In this document: positions 26,823 to 39,028 of the stretch, piece by piece
Numbering within the stretch: the stretch's first letter is position 1
Layout of the letters: each line of letters starts with the position of its first letter
DNA from: Eumeta japonica
Taxonomy: Eukaryota > Arthropoda > Insecta > Lepidoptera > Psychidae
Reading direction: 5' to 3'
Assembly: GCA_005406025.1 (NCBI GenBank)
Contig: BGZK01000186.1
Location: 496,001-560,000, forward strand
Length of the DNA stretch: 64,000 nucleotides
Notes under the pieces: model-generated
Database searches by the model: none
The model's input: only the letters and a program-made list of their open reading frames with translations
Told to the model about the DNA's origin: nothing
Made by a program: the position numbers and the translations under genes

Positions 26823-27974
26823 TGTTACGTATTTAAATATTTTAACCTCAAAATTGTATTAAAATATTTGTCAACATTAATTCTCAGATATTATTTCAAA
26901 AATTTAAAAATGAAGCACAAAACTAGTCGCATATAGCTATGTTTAGGTACCTAAAACGCAAATCAGTTTATGAAAATTGTTATACGAAAGTTATTTCTAA
27001 GTTTATAAATTTAGTTGAAGGTCTCCAATAAATCCTTAAAATTAAATAAACGTTTAAATATCGGATTACTATTTCAACTTCTTAAATAAAAAATATTTAC
27101 TCACTGCCAGTTATCTATAAATACTTATGTTAAAATAAAAATTAAAAAATCTATTATATGAGATAATAGATGCCACCCAGTCTTTAAACTAAACATAAAA
27201 AAAGGTTAGCCCGAGAACTCCGTGCTCTTTGGCAGCTAACGCTCGAATGAACCTAAAACCATTCGACATTCAATTTATGCTAACACGGGTAGCGCATTAG
27301 CAGGCGCAATTGAATTACTCACGTTACAAACAGAAAATCAAATGATGGATTTCGCTTTGCGCATTATTTACTTGTTTGGTTAACTTTGCGTGACTGTTTT
27401 TATGCGTAATTAGATAAGGCTTGACGAGTTTTGAAATGCGATCTCAATAAAATATCAAGGTTTTAAAGGTAACGAGAGATTTTGTTTTTTGGAATAATTC
27501 TATGAATTTATCTTGTTAAAATTGAGTACATATAAAAAAATTAATTAAAAATGATAACATATCCCAATTTTTTGAGAAAAAATTGTCAAATGGTAAATCG
27601 ATAGAGTGACGTCAACTGGAGTCGATTGCTGATATTATCTATTTGTATTTTTTCAAAGAGAGAATGAATTCATAGAATGATCCAAAAATGCTTAGATTTT
27701 TTTTTATGCCATAGTAATATTAACGCCGAGGGCGCCCGTCCGCGCGTCATTGCCATGCGTAAAAAAAATGTTTCAATTAATGACTGACATGAGTGACTAT
27801 GAAAACTTTATTTTTACTTCGAAAAATATAGACAACCAATCACAGATAATTTCATATCAATTAAAATCCCTTGTTTAACTTTGGTTATTGAATTGAATTA
27901 AAATAGTGATTTATTAATTTCTATAATATGAATTTCTTTTTTCTTTAGTAAACTGGATTGAAGTCCCATAAGCT

Positions 27975-28130
27975 TGTTTGACACGTGACGACGGCGACGC
28001 CACCCGGCCGCGTCGACAGTATCACAGCTCTTAGGGGATTAAAACGCCCGCGCAGTCAATCATTCCGTTTCTTATAGCCTAATACTTTCGATCCGCGACT
28101 CGACCCTCGTCGTTGGTTACACTGGTAATT
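27975..28130. promoter_or_regulatory. GC-rich block in the otd 46/47 intron
   Basis: It contains CACGTG (E-box), CGGCCGCGTCGAC and GGATTA (28036-28041). Candidate enhancer by composition and motif only. Confidence 0.3.
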
Positions 28131-28584
28131 TAAATATTCCTTGTAAATACCACAAGCATGGCCGTACTCTGCTTCTGGCCTATGGGGGCAAATCACATTT
28201 TTTAGGTCAAATCAGTAAACGGGACGTAATATATTGTAGAACATACACTGTCCGGGAGGGGGGGCAGCTGCCCTCTCCTGCCACCCCCCCTGGGTACACC
28301 CATGACCACACACATTACAGCAGACCAAATTATGCTAACTTGAAATACTTAATGATCGATCTGTGTATAGGGTCGAGTCATGCCGCTGTAAAAAAATTTC
28401 ATAGAGAAATAAGTGTTTTCGATTGGGCCTGCAGCTTTAGACTCGTTGCTGACTGATAACAATGGCCATAAAATTTTACGCGAAAAGTGAGTACGTTATC
28501 AAATAAGAATGCTTCCATTTTCTTTCTTTATACTATTTACTTTTCTACACTCATATATATATATCTTAATATAAATCTGTAAAC

Positions 28585-28588
<4 letters not shown>

Positions 28589-28624
<36 letters not shown>
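28589..28624. repeat. (TA)n microsatellite
   Basis: A pure TA run of 36 bases. Confidence 0.95.
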
Positions 28625-28626
<2 letters not shown>

Positions 28627-28949
28627 ACATTTTGTTGTCAAATATAGTAATAAGTATTCGTTCTATGCTGTACTTTGTCTGTTTATAATATTAAAAAAAA
28701 ACATCTGCTCGTCTGTATGTTCTCCTACAATTAACAACTGTTAGACCGATCTTGATGTGCAATGGTACAATAATAACGTGTAGTTGAGCAAACGATATAT
28801 TATATATCACAACGATAAAGTGTCTGTTGGATTCTTTGTACTTGGTAATCACTGAAACGTATTCAAATCCCCAATAGAATTAGACTGTTTTTCTAAAACA
28901 AAAAAAATATTTAAAAAAAAATGGGGAAACTCGAGTTCAACTCCCATGG

Positions 28950-29735
28950 AGAGGGTTTTATAGGTTGAACGTGTTATCATACCCAGTACCATATTTTTGA
29001 AATTTGACCCAAATTTGTTTTTAGTTGCCAAGAAAGTATGTATAATACATAGAAGGAAATTGCTGAACACATTATTTATTGTTGTATTCTGTCGTGCATA
29101 TTGTTTAACATGTGGATTAAGACCGAGTGATAGACGATAATCTGATAGTTCAACTTTTATTTGTCTTCATTAGTCTAAGTTTAGTAGTAAAATTAAGATT
29201 ACATTGTAGTAATGCAAACTCCACTATAACCTGACAGTCACTAAGACACATAATAAGTGTCAGTTTATACTAGACATCGAAACGAACCAAAATGAAGCAA
29301 ACTATAGATTTTTTATAGGTTTTACTTCTTTCACAGAAAATTTTAGGCGCAGTAGTTTCGGGTATAAAAAAGGAAAAGTAAATTTTCATATATTTTCTAA
29401 AATAACTTTAAAATTGTCTACTGTAAAATAAAAAAAAATACATACTAGACAGTCTCAAAAAGATCTATGTTACGTGGTATAGTTTTCATTGCTTTTTTAA
29501 TTTTTCATTTACCCCCAGAAATCACTTTCATTTTAAAAATACGTTTATTTAAGTTACAAGTCCGTGTTTGGGTCACAGACTATATCTAGGTAGCAAATCT
29601 TAAATAAGTAGATGTAGTAGATCCAAAGCAAATAGACTGTGACAGAGGGGCAAACAGACATTCAGACACACGAGTGATCCTATAAGAGTTCCGTTTTTTA
29701 CATTTTGAAAGTATGGAACCCCAAAAGTATAAGTA
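28950..29735 (-). repeat. composite lepidopteran dispersed repeat, copy A
   Basis: On the minus strand it starts near 29735 with GGAACTCTTATAGGATCACT, then CTGTCACAGTCTATTTGC, GTCTGTGACCCAAACACGG and CCGAAACTACTGCGCC. The part at 28950-29150 aligns with 33940-34115. The family is one I recognise from many lepidopteran sequences. Confidence 0.6.
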
Positions 29736-29744
29736 CTATAAAAA

Positions 29745-29862
29745 AGAGTAACTATGTCCAAAGGAGGACCGGTATCGGTATAGAGACCAACATTGGAATA
29801 GAGAGCAAGAACCGGGTCGAAATACAAAGCAGGATCACGATCGGAAACAATAATCGCTAAAT
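29745..29862 (-). repeat. GATTCC/GATCTC hexamer-array element, copy E
   Basis: On the minus strand TTTAGCGATTATTGTTTCCG precedes an array (GATCGTGATCCTGC ...). This lead-in matches TTTAGTGATGATTGTTCCAG of copy D, showing a second conserved leader. Confidence 0.5.
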
Positions 29863-29959
29863 TTTAATTCATATACGATGAAGCGTGCAGGAAACGATTA
29901 TAAGTGCGGTACACTATAAGTTTCTGGAACTGGCCACTTATATAAACAATATTTAATAA

Positions 29960-30163
29960 GTGATTACTGCATTTGAACATGGAACACTTTTGGCTATAGA
30001 ATACAGTTTGTTTCATCTAACTGACATTTGTTATTACATTGTGGCGCCATTTAAAAAATTGCGTGTCTTCATCACTATGGATTTAAGTCGTAAAAATTTT
30101 CATAGTATGATTTTTTTACATTGTACGTTGTTACACTTTTTCCATATTTCCCGCACAGAATAA
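29960..30163 (+). mobile_element. short mariner-like 5' relic
   Basis: The ORF end MDLSRKNFHSMIFLH resembles the MRKNFRAMIFYDL start of copy 4, and the DNA at about 30084-30117 aligns with 8692-8729. Nothing else of the transposase is seen. It is probably a small decayed fragment rather than a gene. Confidence 0.35.
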
Positions 30164-30234
30164 TTATAAGCACTTTAGTAGCCTATACCTAGAAAAACAA
30201 GCTATCACCTATTAAACTAAAGTTAACGAAGGTG

Positions 30235-30778
30235 CATCAGTAAAAGAGCGTATCTTCATGGCACTTTAGTCCTTTTATGGAGAAGCGCAGTTTTTCGGCA
30301 ATAACTCAAAAACAGTATATCTGACCATATTCAAAATTATTTTCGTGGAAGGTATTTATTAAGCGTTACCTTCGCTATATTTGTCATATTTTTTGGACAT
30401 ATGGTTTTGAAAATAAAGAGGGCTGCTACTTTTGGAGCGATATTTCCGAAATTATTCACGTGATTAGAAAAATTGCTTAGAAACATTAATGTTTTTTTAA
30501 AAGATATGTCGAAATATGTTCCATACGTTGATGTATGCTAAAAAAAAATTTTTTTTTTAAGCTTCTGTTGTATGTATGGAGTGCCCCCCTAGGCATAGAA
30601 ACGTTTATTTTTATTATTTATGTACCAAACTAAGTAGCGGCTTATACAAGACACGTACACTATAAATTTTATTAAGAAGCTTTTAATAAAATTCTTGTGA
30701 CTTACAGATGGACGGATGGACGGTTCAAACTACAAAGGTTCCGTTTTTACCATTTTGACTAAGAACCGTAAAAACGGA
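30235..30778 (-). repeat. dispersed repeat, family 'GATTCCGTAGCCAAAATGG', copy 2
   Basis: The minus strand aligns with 10874-11440: CAAAATGGTAAAAACGGAAC, CCGTCCATCCGTCCATC, GGGGGGCACTCCATACATA, GCCGAAAAACTGCGCTTCTCC. It is a non-coding interspersed repeat. Confidence 0.7.
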
Positions 30779-30949
30779 CTGCCTTTATCAGATTTTAATA
30801 AACATTAACTTTTGCTAAATCAATATTTATGCGCGAATTCTAACTTATTGGTTTCAAAATCAATATCAGTACTAAAAAAAATCCACATTTTACGTTTCAA
30901 AAAGTATTTCACGCCATAGTGATTCCAAAAATATATGCACTGCATGTCT

Positions 30950-31730
30950 AATTTTCTACGCCAAAAATACCGAAGTCTACTATTTCGCCTGTGGCTTCAT
31001 ACACAGAGATAGTTCTCTCGATCTCACTTCGAGCGACCCACTTTCCACCGCAGCCCGACCCCGGCCGCGCTCCCGATACCGATCCCAGCCTGCTCCTTCG
31101 CGTCCACTCACATTTGCTAAATTTCCCGCGATATGGTGTACCTACTGAAAATGTGATCATAAAAAATTAACCAATTATGGTAACTCCATGCAGAGTACGA
31201 AGCGAAAACTAGTGTCAGTATTCATTTTTACCTTTTACGTACGATGTTACTTTAAGCATGCATACCTATAGATACAGAACATGCATACGCATATTTAAAT
31301 ATGAAATTTGCCGTGCATCGCGACCGCTGCGTAGCCTCACCTCACCAGATAACCTATTCCTTTACAAAGAGAAGCATATAAATCGAGCTAGCGGTCCTCG
31401 AGCTGTGAGCGCACACACGAGTAGGCATTTAGACGTCGTGTTGCATTGTAAAAATATTATTTGAAAACAATTTCGCACAAAATATCGTATTCTGCACAAT
31501 TGTTGAGAAAGTCGCGTTTAACGAATTGGTGCATTCTCTTCAGATAGATGCGTGCACACCACACGCCCGCCCCGCCCCGCCGGCCGCGTGCCGGCGCGGG
31601 GCGCGCGCGGATTAGGCCCCGGCGTGCGCAGTAGTTGCCCCTTGTGCGCTTTGTGCTCCCGTATAATAAACTAATGACTCCCGCAAAAGAACAAATGTCC
31701 GCCCCGCGGCGTTGCATGGGGGATAGGTAC
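30950..31730. promoter_or_regulatory. two GC-rich blocks in the otd 46/47 intron
   Basis: Blocks at 31000-31110 and 31555-31700 are strongly GC-rich (CGCCCCGCCCCGCCGGCCG; GCGCGCGCGGATTAGGCC, with GGATTA at 31609-31614). The three small ORFs there have no recognised domain. Candidate regulatory or structural DNA. Confidence 0.3.
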
Positions 31731-31966
31731 CGGTGGATTATTAATTTTATTTTTGATAGTATTTATGGAGAATTTTCAAAAATAAACCAGGTAGAAGGCA
31801 AGTTGTTTAGTATAAATTGACTCACCAAATTAAACACGCATCTGCTCGCAACGTTTCAAATGTGTTTTATCGTGAGGTGGTGGTGTGGCATTACCGATAC
31901 TTTTAAATAAATCAATAAATTAAAAACCAAAAATTGTCTATACGAAAGTGTATGCATCCGTGCATA

Positions 31967-33016
31967 TTAAGGTCGGAGAAACAGTTTATCGTTTTTTAAA
32001 AGTAAATAATAGAAGTAATATCTTTTAGGTTGTGCTCTGGCTAGCTTTGATACCACTAAATAGATGAAATAAAAAATAGAAAAATAAAATTGTTTTTCTG
32101 TCCACAAAATAAGTAAATCTAACGTAGAAATTCGATACATTTTGAAGTTTTACTACAAAAAAGGGAAAATTGCCATACAAGCAGCGAGACAATTGGTTAC
32201 GTTTATGGATCTAATGCAGTGTCGGCAATAGTAGCGCAAACTGGTTCAAGCGTTTTCAGGGCGGTAATTCTGATGACAAGGATGAACCTCGCTCTGCAGA
32301 TAAAATCGGTGCCATTCTGTGAAAAGTAAAGCGAGATCGTCATAGTAGTTCTCACGACATGGCTGAAGAACTGTGCATTGACCACAAAACAGTCTCGACC
32401 CGTTTGAATAAGCTGGAATACACTGAAAGAACTCCAATGAATCGTGTACTCATTTGTGATTCTTTACTGAAACGTAATGGAACCGAACCGCTTTTGAAAA
32501 TAGTGATCACTGGTGGTGAATAATGGATTACATACGACAAGAACGTGCGATAAAGATCATGGTCAAAAGGCAAAAAAGCTACACAGACTATAGCGAAACC
32601 CGGATTAATTCCCAATAAGTTAAAGCTATGTCTATGGTGAGATTGGAAGGGTTATGAGTTTTTATCGCCGCGCAAAACCATCAATTCGGATCTCTATTGC
32701 CAACGGGCGATAAGACTCAAGCAAGAAGTACCTAGAGAAAAAACGGCTGGAATAGACAACTTTTACCATAATAACGCCAAAACACACACATCTTTAGTCA
32801 CTCAGCAAAGATTTTGAGAGAATTTGGTCGGGAAGTGTTAATGCATTTACCATATAGCCCTGATTTTGCATCCATGGATCTGTGTACCTTTTCAGTCAAC
32901 ATTAAGATAGGACTAATAATGTTGCAGGTTTTTGGTCAAAGTTCCAAAATTTCTACAGCAATGAGATTATGTCACTACTTACAAAATGACAACAAGTTCA
33001 ACAGAACAAAATGGTG

Positions 33017-33048
<32 letters not shown>

Positions 33049-33170
33049 AGTGAGTGCGCGCGCGCGCGCGTGTGAGTGTGTAATGATTAAATGCAAAGAC
33101 AAGAAAATATGGTGAACAATTATGTTAAATTTGTATATAAAATACGAAAACACTTTTCCCCCCACCTTAT
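31967..33170 (+). mobile_element. mariner (DD34D) transposon, copy 1, defective
   Basis: The element has recognisable ends: TTAAGGTCGGAGAAA at 31967 and, inverted, TTTCCCCCCACCTTA near 33169, next to TA. The transposase remnant reads in pieces on the + strand: a helix-turn-helix part, WSKG, TIAKPGL, LWWDWKG, INSDLYCQR, AKTHTSL, REFGREVLMHLPYSPDF. The GDEKW motif is broken: Gly codon GGT (32515-32517) replaces the first catalytic Asp and TAA follows at 32521. The second catalytic Asp is Asn (HNNAK). Frameshifts are present and a TG/CG microsatellite sits in the 3' part. The antisense ORF at 32352-32615 is a shadow. It lies in the otd 46/47 intron. Confidence 0.9.
33015..33080. repeat. (TA)(TG)(GC) alternating microsatellite
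   Basis: TATATATATG, then (TG)n to 33048 and (GC)n at 33056-33070. It is alternating purine-pyrimidine DNA prone to Z-form, inside the 3' part of mariner copy 1. Confidence 0.95.
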
Positions 33171-33263
33171 ATATTGCAAATATTTATTTAAAACTAATCG
33201 CGAATTTGTGAACTGATGTAGACAGTGTAATAGAAAATAATAAGACCCTTTTTAAAAATTTGG

Positions 33264-33455
33264 TCTGTCATTTGTTTGTTTGAGCACGTTAGTTTTCTAA
33301 ACTACTAGACAAATTTTTATGACGTTTCAACGAGTAATCCGAGCTTCGCTTGTGACCACGTATGGACTTTATTTGATCAAAATTGATTCAGTGAAAATTA
33401 ATTTGTGATTAAAAATAAATTCCGCAAGTACGAAGTCGGAGGCACAGCTAGTATA
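33264..33455 (+). repeat. dispersed-element fragment
   Basis: It contains TTTTCTAAACTACTAGACAA and ends AGTACGAAGTCGGAGGCACAGCTAGTATATC, split here as AGTACGAAGTCGG and AGGCACAGCTAGTATATC, similar to the ends of the element at 37507-38702. It lies about 100 bp after mariner copy 1. Confidence 0.4.
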
Positions 33456-33939
33456 TCATAAATTTAAAATTGTGGCTTAGTATTGACGATCTTTTATATT
33501 GGCGTAAGCAGCAAGTGAATAAGTTCTATCTCGTTTTAACTAATTGAAGCTCTAATATCAAAATCATAAAGAGTGACACAAGTAAAATCTATTGTAAGGA
33601 CAATAGTGCTAAGTGTTCTTTATTCTGTTGAATATAACTATTCCTTAAAAACTTTAATTGTAAATAATGATTTCAACATTATTTCACATAGATTTGTTCG
33701 ATTTTGTTTACTGTAAATTTTCTTATTGTTTTTAATCGATCAATAGACAACACTTATCTGTCATAGTGATCCTTCGTGACATTTCATCTGTCGTCGTAAA
33801 CCAAAATCAAATCAATTGAATTGACTTGACCACCAGACGACAACGTCGTAACAGATGAATTTGCACTCAGAATTACTTATCTCTTGTGGTGCCGAACAAT
33901 ATACAAAAACTGATCAAGTGTGAGTCGAACTATTATGGA

Positions 33940-34440
33940 TAGAGTTCCATATGTTTTTTTTAAATCTGACCAAAAATTATTTGTGGTACCGAAAAGAAAT
34001 GTGTATGGTATTATGTTGTAAAGCAAAGTGCTGTCTAATATTGAATTATGTTTAGTGGTATGTTCTTAAAAAGAACTGAGTTATGGCTGAGCGATAGATG
34101 ATACTGTGATTATTCACTATGTTTTCCTGGAAATCATTTTTTTGGCCCCGGAACATGGTTAAAATAATTATTCTATGCCACAATAATCATAATAATGAGC
34201 CCTTTTTTTTGATACGTCACGTCATGTACTTAACAAGTTTTTCACTTTTCGAATTAGCCTTCCAAAATTAACTCCTAAAATAAGAATTTATTTATTTACG
34301 TTACACTCCCACGATAAGGTCACATAACTCTGTATATCTACAAAATTGCAACTTTTTCGACCAGAGTACATTTTAAGGAAATAGGCTGTGATAGACAGAT
34401 ATGTCTGTCATAGCCAAAGCGATCATAAAAGGGTTTTGTT
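33940..34440 (-). repeat. composite lepidopteran dispersed repeat, copy B
   Basis: Same order and orientation as copy A but more decayed: TATCACAGCCTATTTCC, then GTAACGTAAATAAATAAATT, and further on the shared piece at 33945-34115 with CGATAGATGATACTGTG against CGATAATCTGATAG in copy A. Confidence 0.45.
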
Positions 34441-34874
34441 TCTCACAGGTTGTATATACAGAATCAAGGTATAAAATTTTGATTTTGTATCAAATTATAC
34501 CTAACTTCATATGACTAACCGATTAGTAAGACAGAATTCATAGATTGACATACTTGATATATTTCCTTCTTTTTCATGCATTTATTCATATACATGTATG
34601 TATTGTAGATAAATTTAAATAAATCTCCGTAATCGCCTCATTAGCCAGATAGTTGGTACCCACTGTTCGTACCGTACGACTGCGATACGTCACGGATCAA
34701 GCTTAAAGGCAAACACGCCGCAGCTGCGTCACCGCCATCGCTGTAACAATCACTTAAAATTTTAGACTGCGGCATGGGAACGCTCTTAACATCAGAACGT
34801 AACATCTCAATAGAACCAAATGTATGTGCCACATCTGTATCGCCCCAATGCCGACATAGTCGTCCTCAATCTTT

Positions 34875-35000
34875 TATTTCAGGTGCAAGGCCTTGAATCT
34901 TAATGCACCACACTAGCCCAGTGCGGCTGCAAGGACACCGATAACGATTATTTTCGCAGTTGCTGCGATAATGAATGCCCGAGACCGATAACTTAATATG
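34875..35000 (+). repeat. dispersed-repeat fragment ('CACCACACTAGCCCAGTGCGG')
   Basis: TTAATGCACCACACTAGCCC and AGTGCGGCTGCAAGG resemble, from memory, a lepidopteran repeat with CCACCACGCTGGCCCAGTGCGG. It lies 460 bp before the second otd exon. Confidence 0.4.
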
Positions 35001-35461
35001 CTCTCTGACACACGGAGCGAGTGGCTCTAATTTGATATATTAAAAACTTATTCATTTATTAATATAAATAAGAGGTTGACGTGAAACCTCTGCGTACTTA
35101 GCAAGTTATGAATAAAAATTAGGAAAAAGTCGGGGAGCGTAATACCTGTGCATTATTCCATTCACAGCCAATTTAGAGCGGCAAAGTTTCGTGCGTTGCA
35201 CTGTAAAGTTATATGAATTCTCGAAACATTCATTCATTTTTAATATGAAATGATAATTATTATAATCACAAAAATTATGAATTCAATTTTGAAATATTTT
35301 CATTGTTGTTTTATTTTACCTGAGATTCAAAATATCTCCTGCTCGCTCAAATAGTAGGAGTGAGAAAAAATTGAACAGCGCTACCCCATGTAATAGTCGG
35401 ACGCTCCTACAGTTAAATATTCTTAAAAATCGTACTTCAATTTCTTCTGTTTCGCCGACAG
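35001..35461. other. end of the otd intron, nothing else recognised
   Basis: AT-rich sequence leading to the acceptor. The ORF starting at 35371 runs out of frame over the otd exon. Confidence 0.6.
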
Positions 35462-36244
35462 GTGTGGTTCAAGAACCGTCGCGCGAAGTGTCGACAACAA
35501 CTGCAGCAACAATCCAACACGCAAATCTCGAGCAAGTCGTCTTCCTCATCGAAGAGCATAACCTCCCAGAGCAGCCTCAAGGGGACGAACACGACAACCA
35601 ACTCGAAGATATCGACATCGAAACCCTTGACCACATCGACGAATCTGACGACCACGCAGAACACCTCGAGCATAACCACCTCTTCCCCCAACCTTCCGAT
35701 AACGCCCACCACGTCGGTGAGCCCCCCCATAAATGTGATCTGCAAGAAAGAATCTTCGCAGGCCAACTACGAATCGTCGCCTTTGAATAAATCCAATCTC
35801 TCTTCGCTCGGTCACCATTACAACTCCAGCGAGACTCTGAGGCTATCCAACAAAGATTCTCCTTCGGAAACGATAAGCAACGTCCACGGATATGGAGTCA
35901 CGCCCAAACAGGAGCATTATAGTAGTCCAAAAAGACTTGAGTATTCCAGCAAACTCGACAGTTACTCGGACAAGGCCTTCACCAGTAGTCTAGTGAAAGA
36001 CCAGTACAGTTCCAGATTAACCGGCAACCTGACCCCTTTAGGTTCCAACTCCAGCATCATGACGACGCCCTCGCCTCCCATCACCCCCCAAAGCCTGAAC
36101 GGCCCGGGAAATGTGTACCATCCGGACTCTTACAACAGCTTCCATTGGCCCGGCAGTTCCGATTACATAAGGAGCTACTCCACGTCGCATCACCATCAGG
36201 GTTACGGACAGAGCGCTTACAATTCACCGTATTATCCTAGTCAG
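35462..36244 (+). CDS. otd: orthodenticle/Otx exon: end of homeodomain and Ser/Thr-rich region
   Basis: The exon has 261 codons in phase 0 from acceptor CGCCGACAG to donor CAG|GTGATT. It starts VWFKNRRAKCRQQ, giving homeodomain residues 47-59: the recognition helix with W48, F49, K50, N51 and R53. Lys50 is the bicoid/Otx-class specificity residue that selects TAATCC sites. A run rich in Gln, Ser, Thr and Asn follows for about 75 residues, then PPINVICKKES, a part with many Ser, Tyr and His, TTPSPPITPQSLNGPG, and FHWPGSSDYIR near the end. Such low-complexity tails are normal for insect Otd and probably carry activation functions. Three overlapping ORFs in other frames arise from the ACN/AGC-rich codons and are not separate genes. 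If the donor is not used, the frame stops two codons later (VI-stop), so intron retention would truncate the protein. Confidence 0.95.
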
Positions 36245-39028
36245 GTGATTTGATTTTTTTTTATATCACAAAAGTAATAAACAGAAATGTGAAACATGTT
36301 CTGTGTGACCATTTCAAAACTGTATCTTTTATATATCACGACGTTATTCCTAGTACGGGGTGGTCAGAGATAACATAATGTGGTATATATTCACGTTTCG
36401 CAGTTTGTACCCTACACAACATGGTGTGAAGCCATCACTGTATATACGTTTCACGTAGAACAGGTGTAAGTTTTCTTTACCTTGAAATGTGAATTTTCTC
36501 ACGATATTTTTCTTTAGCGAGTTTGCGAGTGGATTGTTTTACAAATACACTTAGTTTAGAAAGTTTATTGTTGAATGCTCGAGACTTCGGTTTAAAAGTA
36601 GAGTCTCTTACCACTTAGCCATCGTCTGAAAAACAGTAAATGGAAACCTTAGAAAAGTATACTTGGAATCCAGGCTATGTATGAACACCATTAATTCAGT
36701 TATAACTATAAGGCGTCATTCGAGTATGTATTACGTTAGCACCAAAGGGGGAGGGTCTTTGCTTTGCTTACTTTTGATGACATGGAGAACTCTGGATGAT
36801 TCTTAGGTAAACGGTATTTATTTACTAAAACTACCTGATTTTTCAGGAAATAAAGTCCCCTAATTACTTACTCGCTTTCACGCGGTGGTTTAAGGTTAAG
36901 TTAGAAAGAACGGAAGTAGGGGAATTACCGCGCGGGCTATTCACTTGTTCAAATTTATTCAATCTCATATTAGTGCGGTTCATTGAGTCTTCTTATTTAA
37001 TGGTTGTTTTACATTAACGTGTAAAAAAGAAAATATACACAGATCCGCGCTTAAAAACCGCTGCGGTAAATGAGTACTAAAATAAACCGTTTAGTACTCA
37101 TTACATTTAATTTCCTCAGCCTTTCCATTATGATGTTGAAATATTCTGTCAAAGAATGTCTAAATAACACGTTAAATTTTTGGAAAAAAAAAAAGGTATT
37201 TCTTATTTTTGATAAGCAAAATTAAGTTTACTTAGGATAAGTGCTCAATCTTGTATTGTTTGTTTGTATTATGACGAGGATTTTATGATACAGTATTTCA
37301 ATTTTTTTCATTTAAAGGACCATCAAAATCTGATATGTAGACGGTCTTTACAGAAATATACCCAAACAATCCTGGTCTCGTACTTTCCGCGTTGTCAGAA
37401 TATTCGTTCGCTCATTAATAAAGACTCAATTCTGAAACGATTAGAGTCGGCTTTGTTATTTAAAAAAAATATTTTAATGCAATCTTAAAATTATATCTGA
37501 AAGACAATCTATACTAATATTATAAACGCGAAAGTTTGTATGGATGAATGTTTGTTGCTCTTTCACGCAAAAACTACTGAATGGATTTCGATGACACCGT
37601 ACAGTAATATATAGCTTACACATCAGAAGCTATAATTTATAAAGATATAGTGTCAATTATTTAAAATATAACGATAAGTGTCAAGTAAACAGAAAAAAAT
37701 CTGTCATCTGCGAGCTATTCTGGCGTGCGCCGCAAAAACCGTTGGAATTACACGTATATAATGTATAATGGAAATGTTTATCTTAAACAGTCCTACAAAA
37801 AAGCCTGCGACAGCATATATCTATCTTTTATGTGTAAGCCATTATCGCCAAAATAGTCAACCATAAATGCAATAATAATTGATAATTTATTTCTAACGCA
37901 CTTTGGTAGTAACAAATTGATCCTTATATCAAAATACATACTTTTATCGCATCTGGTGTTTAAAGTAGATAAACTTTGTCTTTTACACTCCATCATTTGG
38001 ACAAATATTTGAATAGTTATGACGAATGACAAGCGAGTGCGCGATAGTACGGTGTGGTCCGGCGGCAGGGTCAGACCATAAAGGTAGCAAAAGGCATACA
38101 TTTGAGCACACAATGTTTTTTCCACGGCCAGCTCTATGTAGCTTACTCACGCGTTTCTAAATCACAAAATCTGCATGTTTATATAGACCAAAATAAATCA
38201 TTTAACATAGTTTATAGGAGTATATTGCAGTAGCCACCTATAACTTTTGCATTACCATCAAACATCATGTATTCCGTACCCCTCTATCCTTTCAAACTAT
38301 AGCGTTTATAATACCTATAATACATAATAGCGAGTTCATCTTAAAAAATACTTAGTTCCAATTTACATACATTACACAATATAATTGTTCGAACACTTTA
38401 ACTGGAGAATAGCTGGACCGATTTTCATTTTAATTAATAGTGATGTTATGTATAAACTGAAGTGTATAAAAAATCAGTAGGTATAGATTATGTTTATCTT
38501 CCAACAATTTTTAAGCTGTCGCTTTATATTGCTTTAAAAAACATCAGCCATGTAAACGAAATAGCTACGAATATACAGGGGCTGTGGTTATATCATCAAT
38601 GTCTATAAATTGGCCCTATAAAAAAGTTTTCCTTATGAACTAGATGAAAGAATACATTTTATGACTACGCGAGCGCAGCCGTGGGCAAAAGCTAGTTGTA
38701 CAATAAATTAAGCCTATTCCAAGGAAACTGATATGATATACATTTCGATGTGTTTTTTAACAGATTACGTACAGTATATAATATACCTACGTCATTTAAC
38801 AAAAAGTATTTGAAGGATTGTCAAAATAAGATCAAAGGTATATTCCAAAGTTATTCTATTGTCTACAGATATTCATGATTACATGTTTGCCTGCGACATG
38901 AATTGCTTAGGTGTTTAAAATCAGTCAATTCTCTAGATCAATATTAAATCCGTTGAATTAGGGTTCTAGTGCAAGAGCAGATTCGAGTGATCATTACCGT
39001 ACTTATGATTATCTTCGATTATCCGTAG
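36245..39028 (+). other. otd intron before the last coding exon
   Basis: The 2,784-bp phase-0 intron runs from GTGATT to ATCCGTAG. Its first part (to about 37.5 kb) is unremarkable AT-rich DNA. The rest is a dispersed element at about 37507-38702. Confidence 0.85.
37507..38702 (+). repeat. lepidopteran-type dispersed non-autonomous element in the otd intron
   Basis: It starts CTATACTAATATTATAAACG and soon has CACGCAAAAACTACTGAATGG and TCTGTCATCTGCGAGC. It ends GACTACGCGAGCGCAGCCGTGGGCAAAAGCTAGT (written here in two halves: GACTACGCGAGCGCAGCC, GTGGGCAAAAGCTAGT). Both ends look like a very common moth/butterfly repeat, perhaps Helitron-related. The 110-codon minus-strand ORF inside (37793-38125) has no recognised domain. 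Confidence 0.6.

Noticed and set aside
32352..32615. 87-codon ORF and its near-identical partner at 55683-55946
   Set aside because: Conserved only because both are antisense to two related mariner copies; not a gene family.
35371..35818. ORFs of 139, 109 and 90 codons overlapping the second otd exon in other frames
   Set aside because: They are by-products of the Ser/Thr/Gln-rich codon composition of the otd exon; the otd frame continues the homeodomain exactly.
37793..38125. 110-codon minus-strand ORF in the otd intron
   Set aside because: It lies inside a dispersed non-autonomous element and has no recognisable domain or coding-like pattern.
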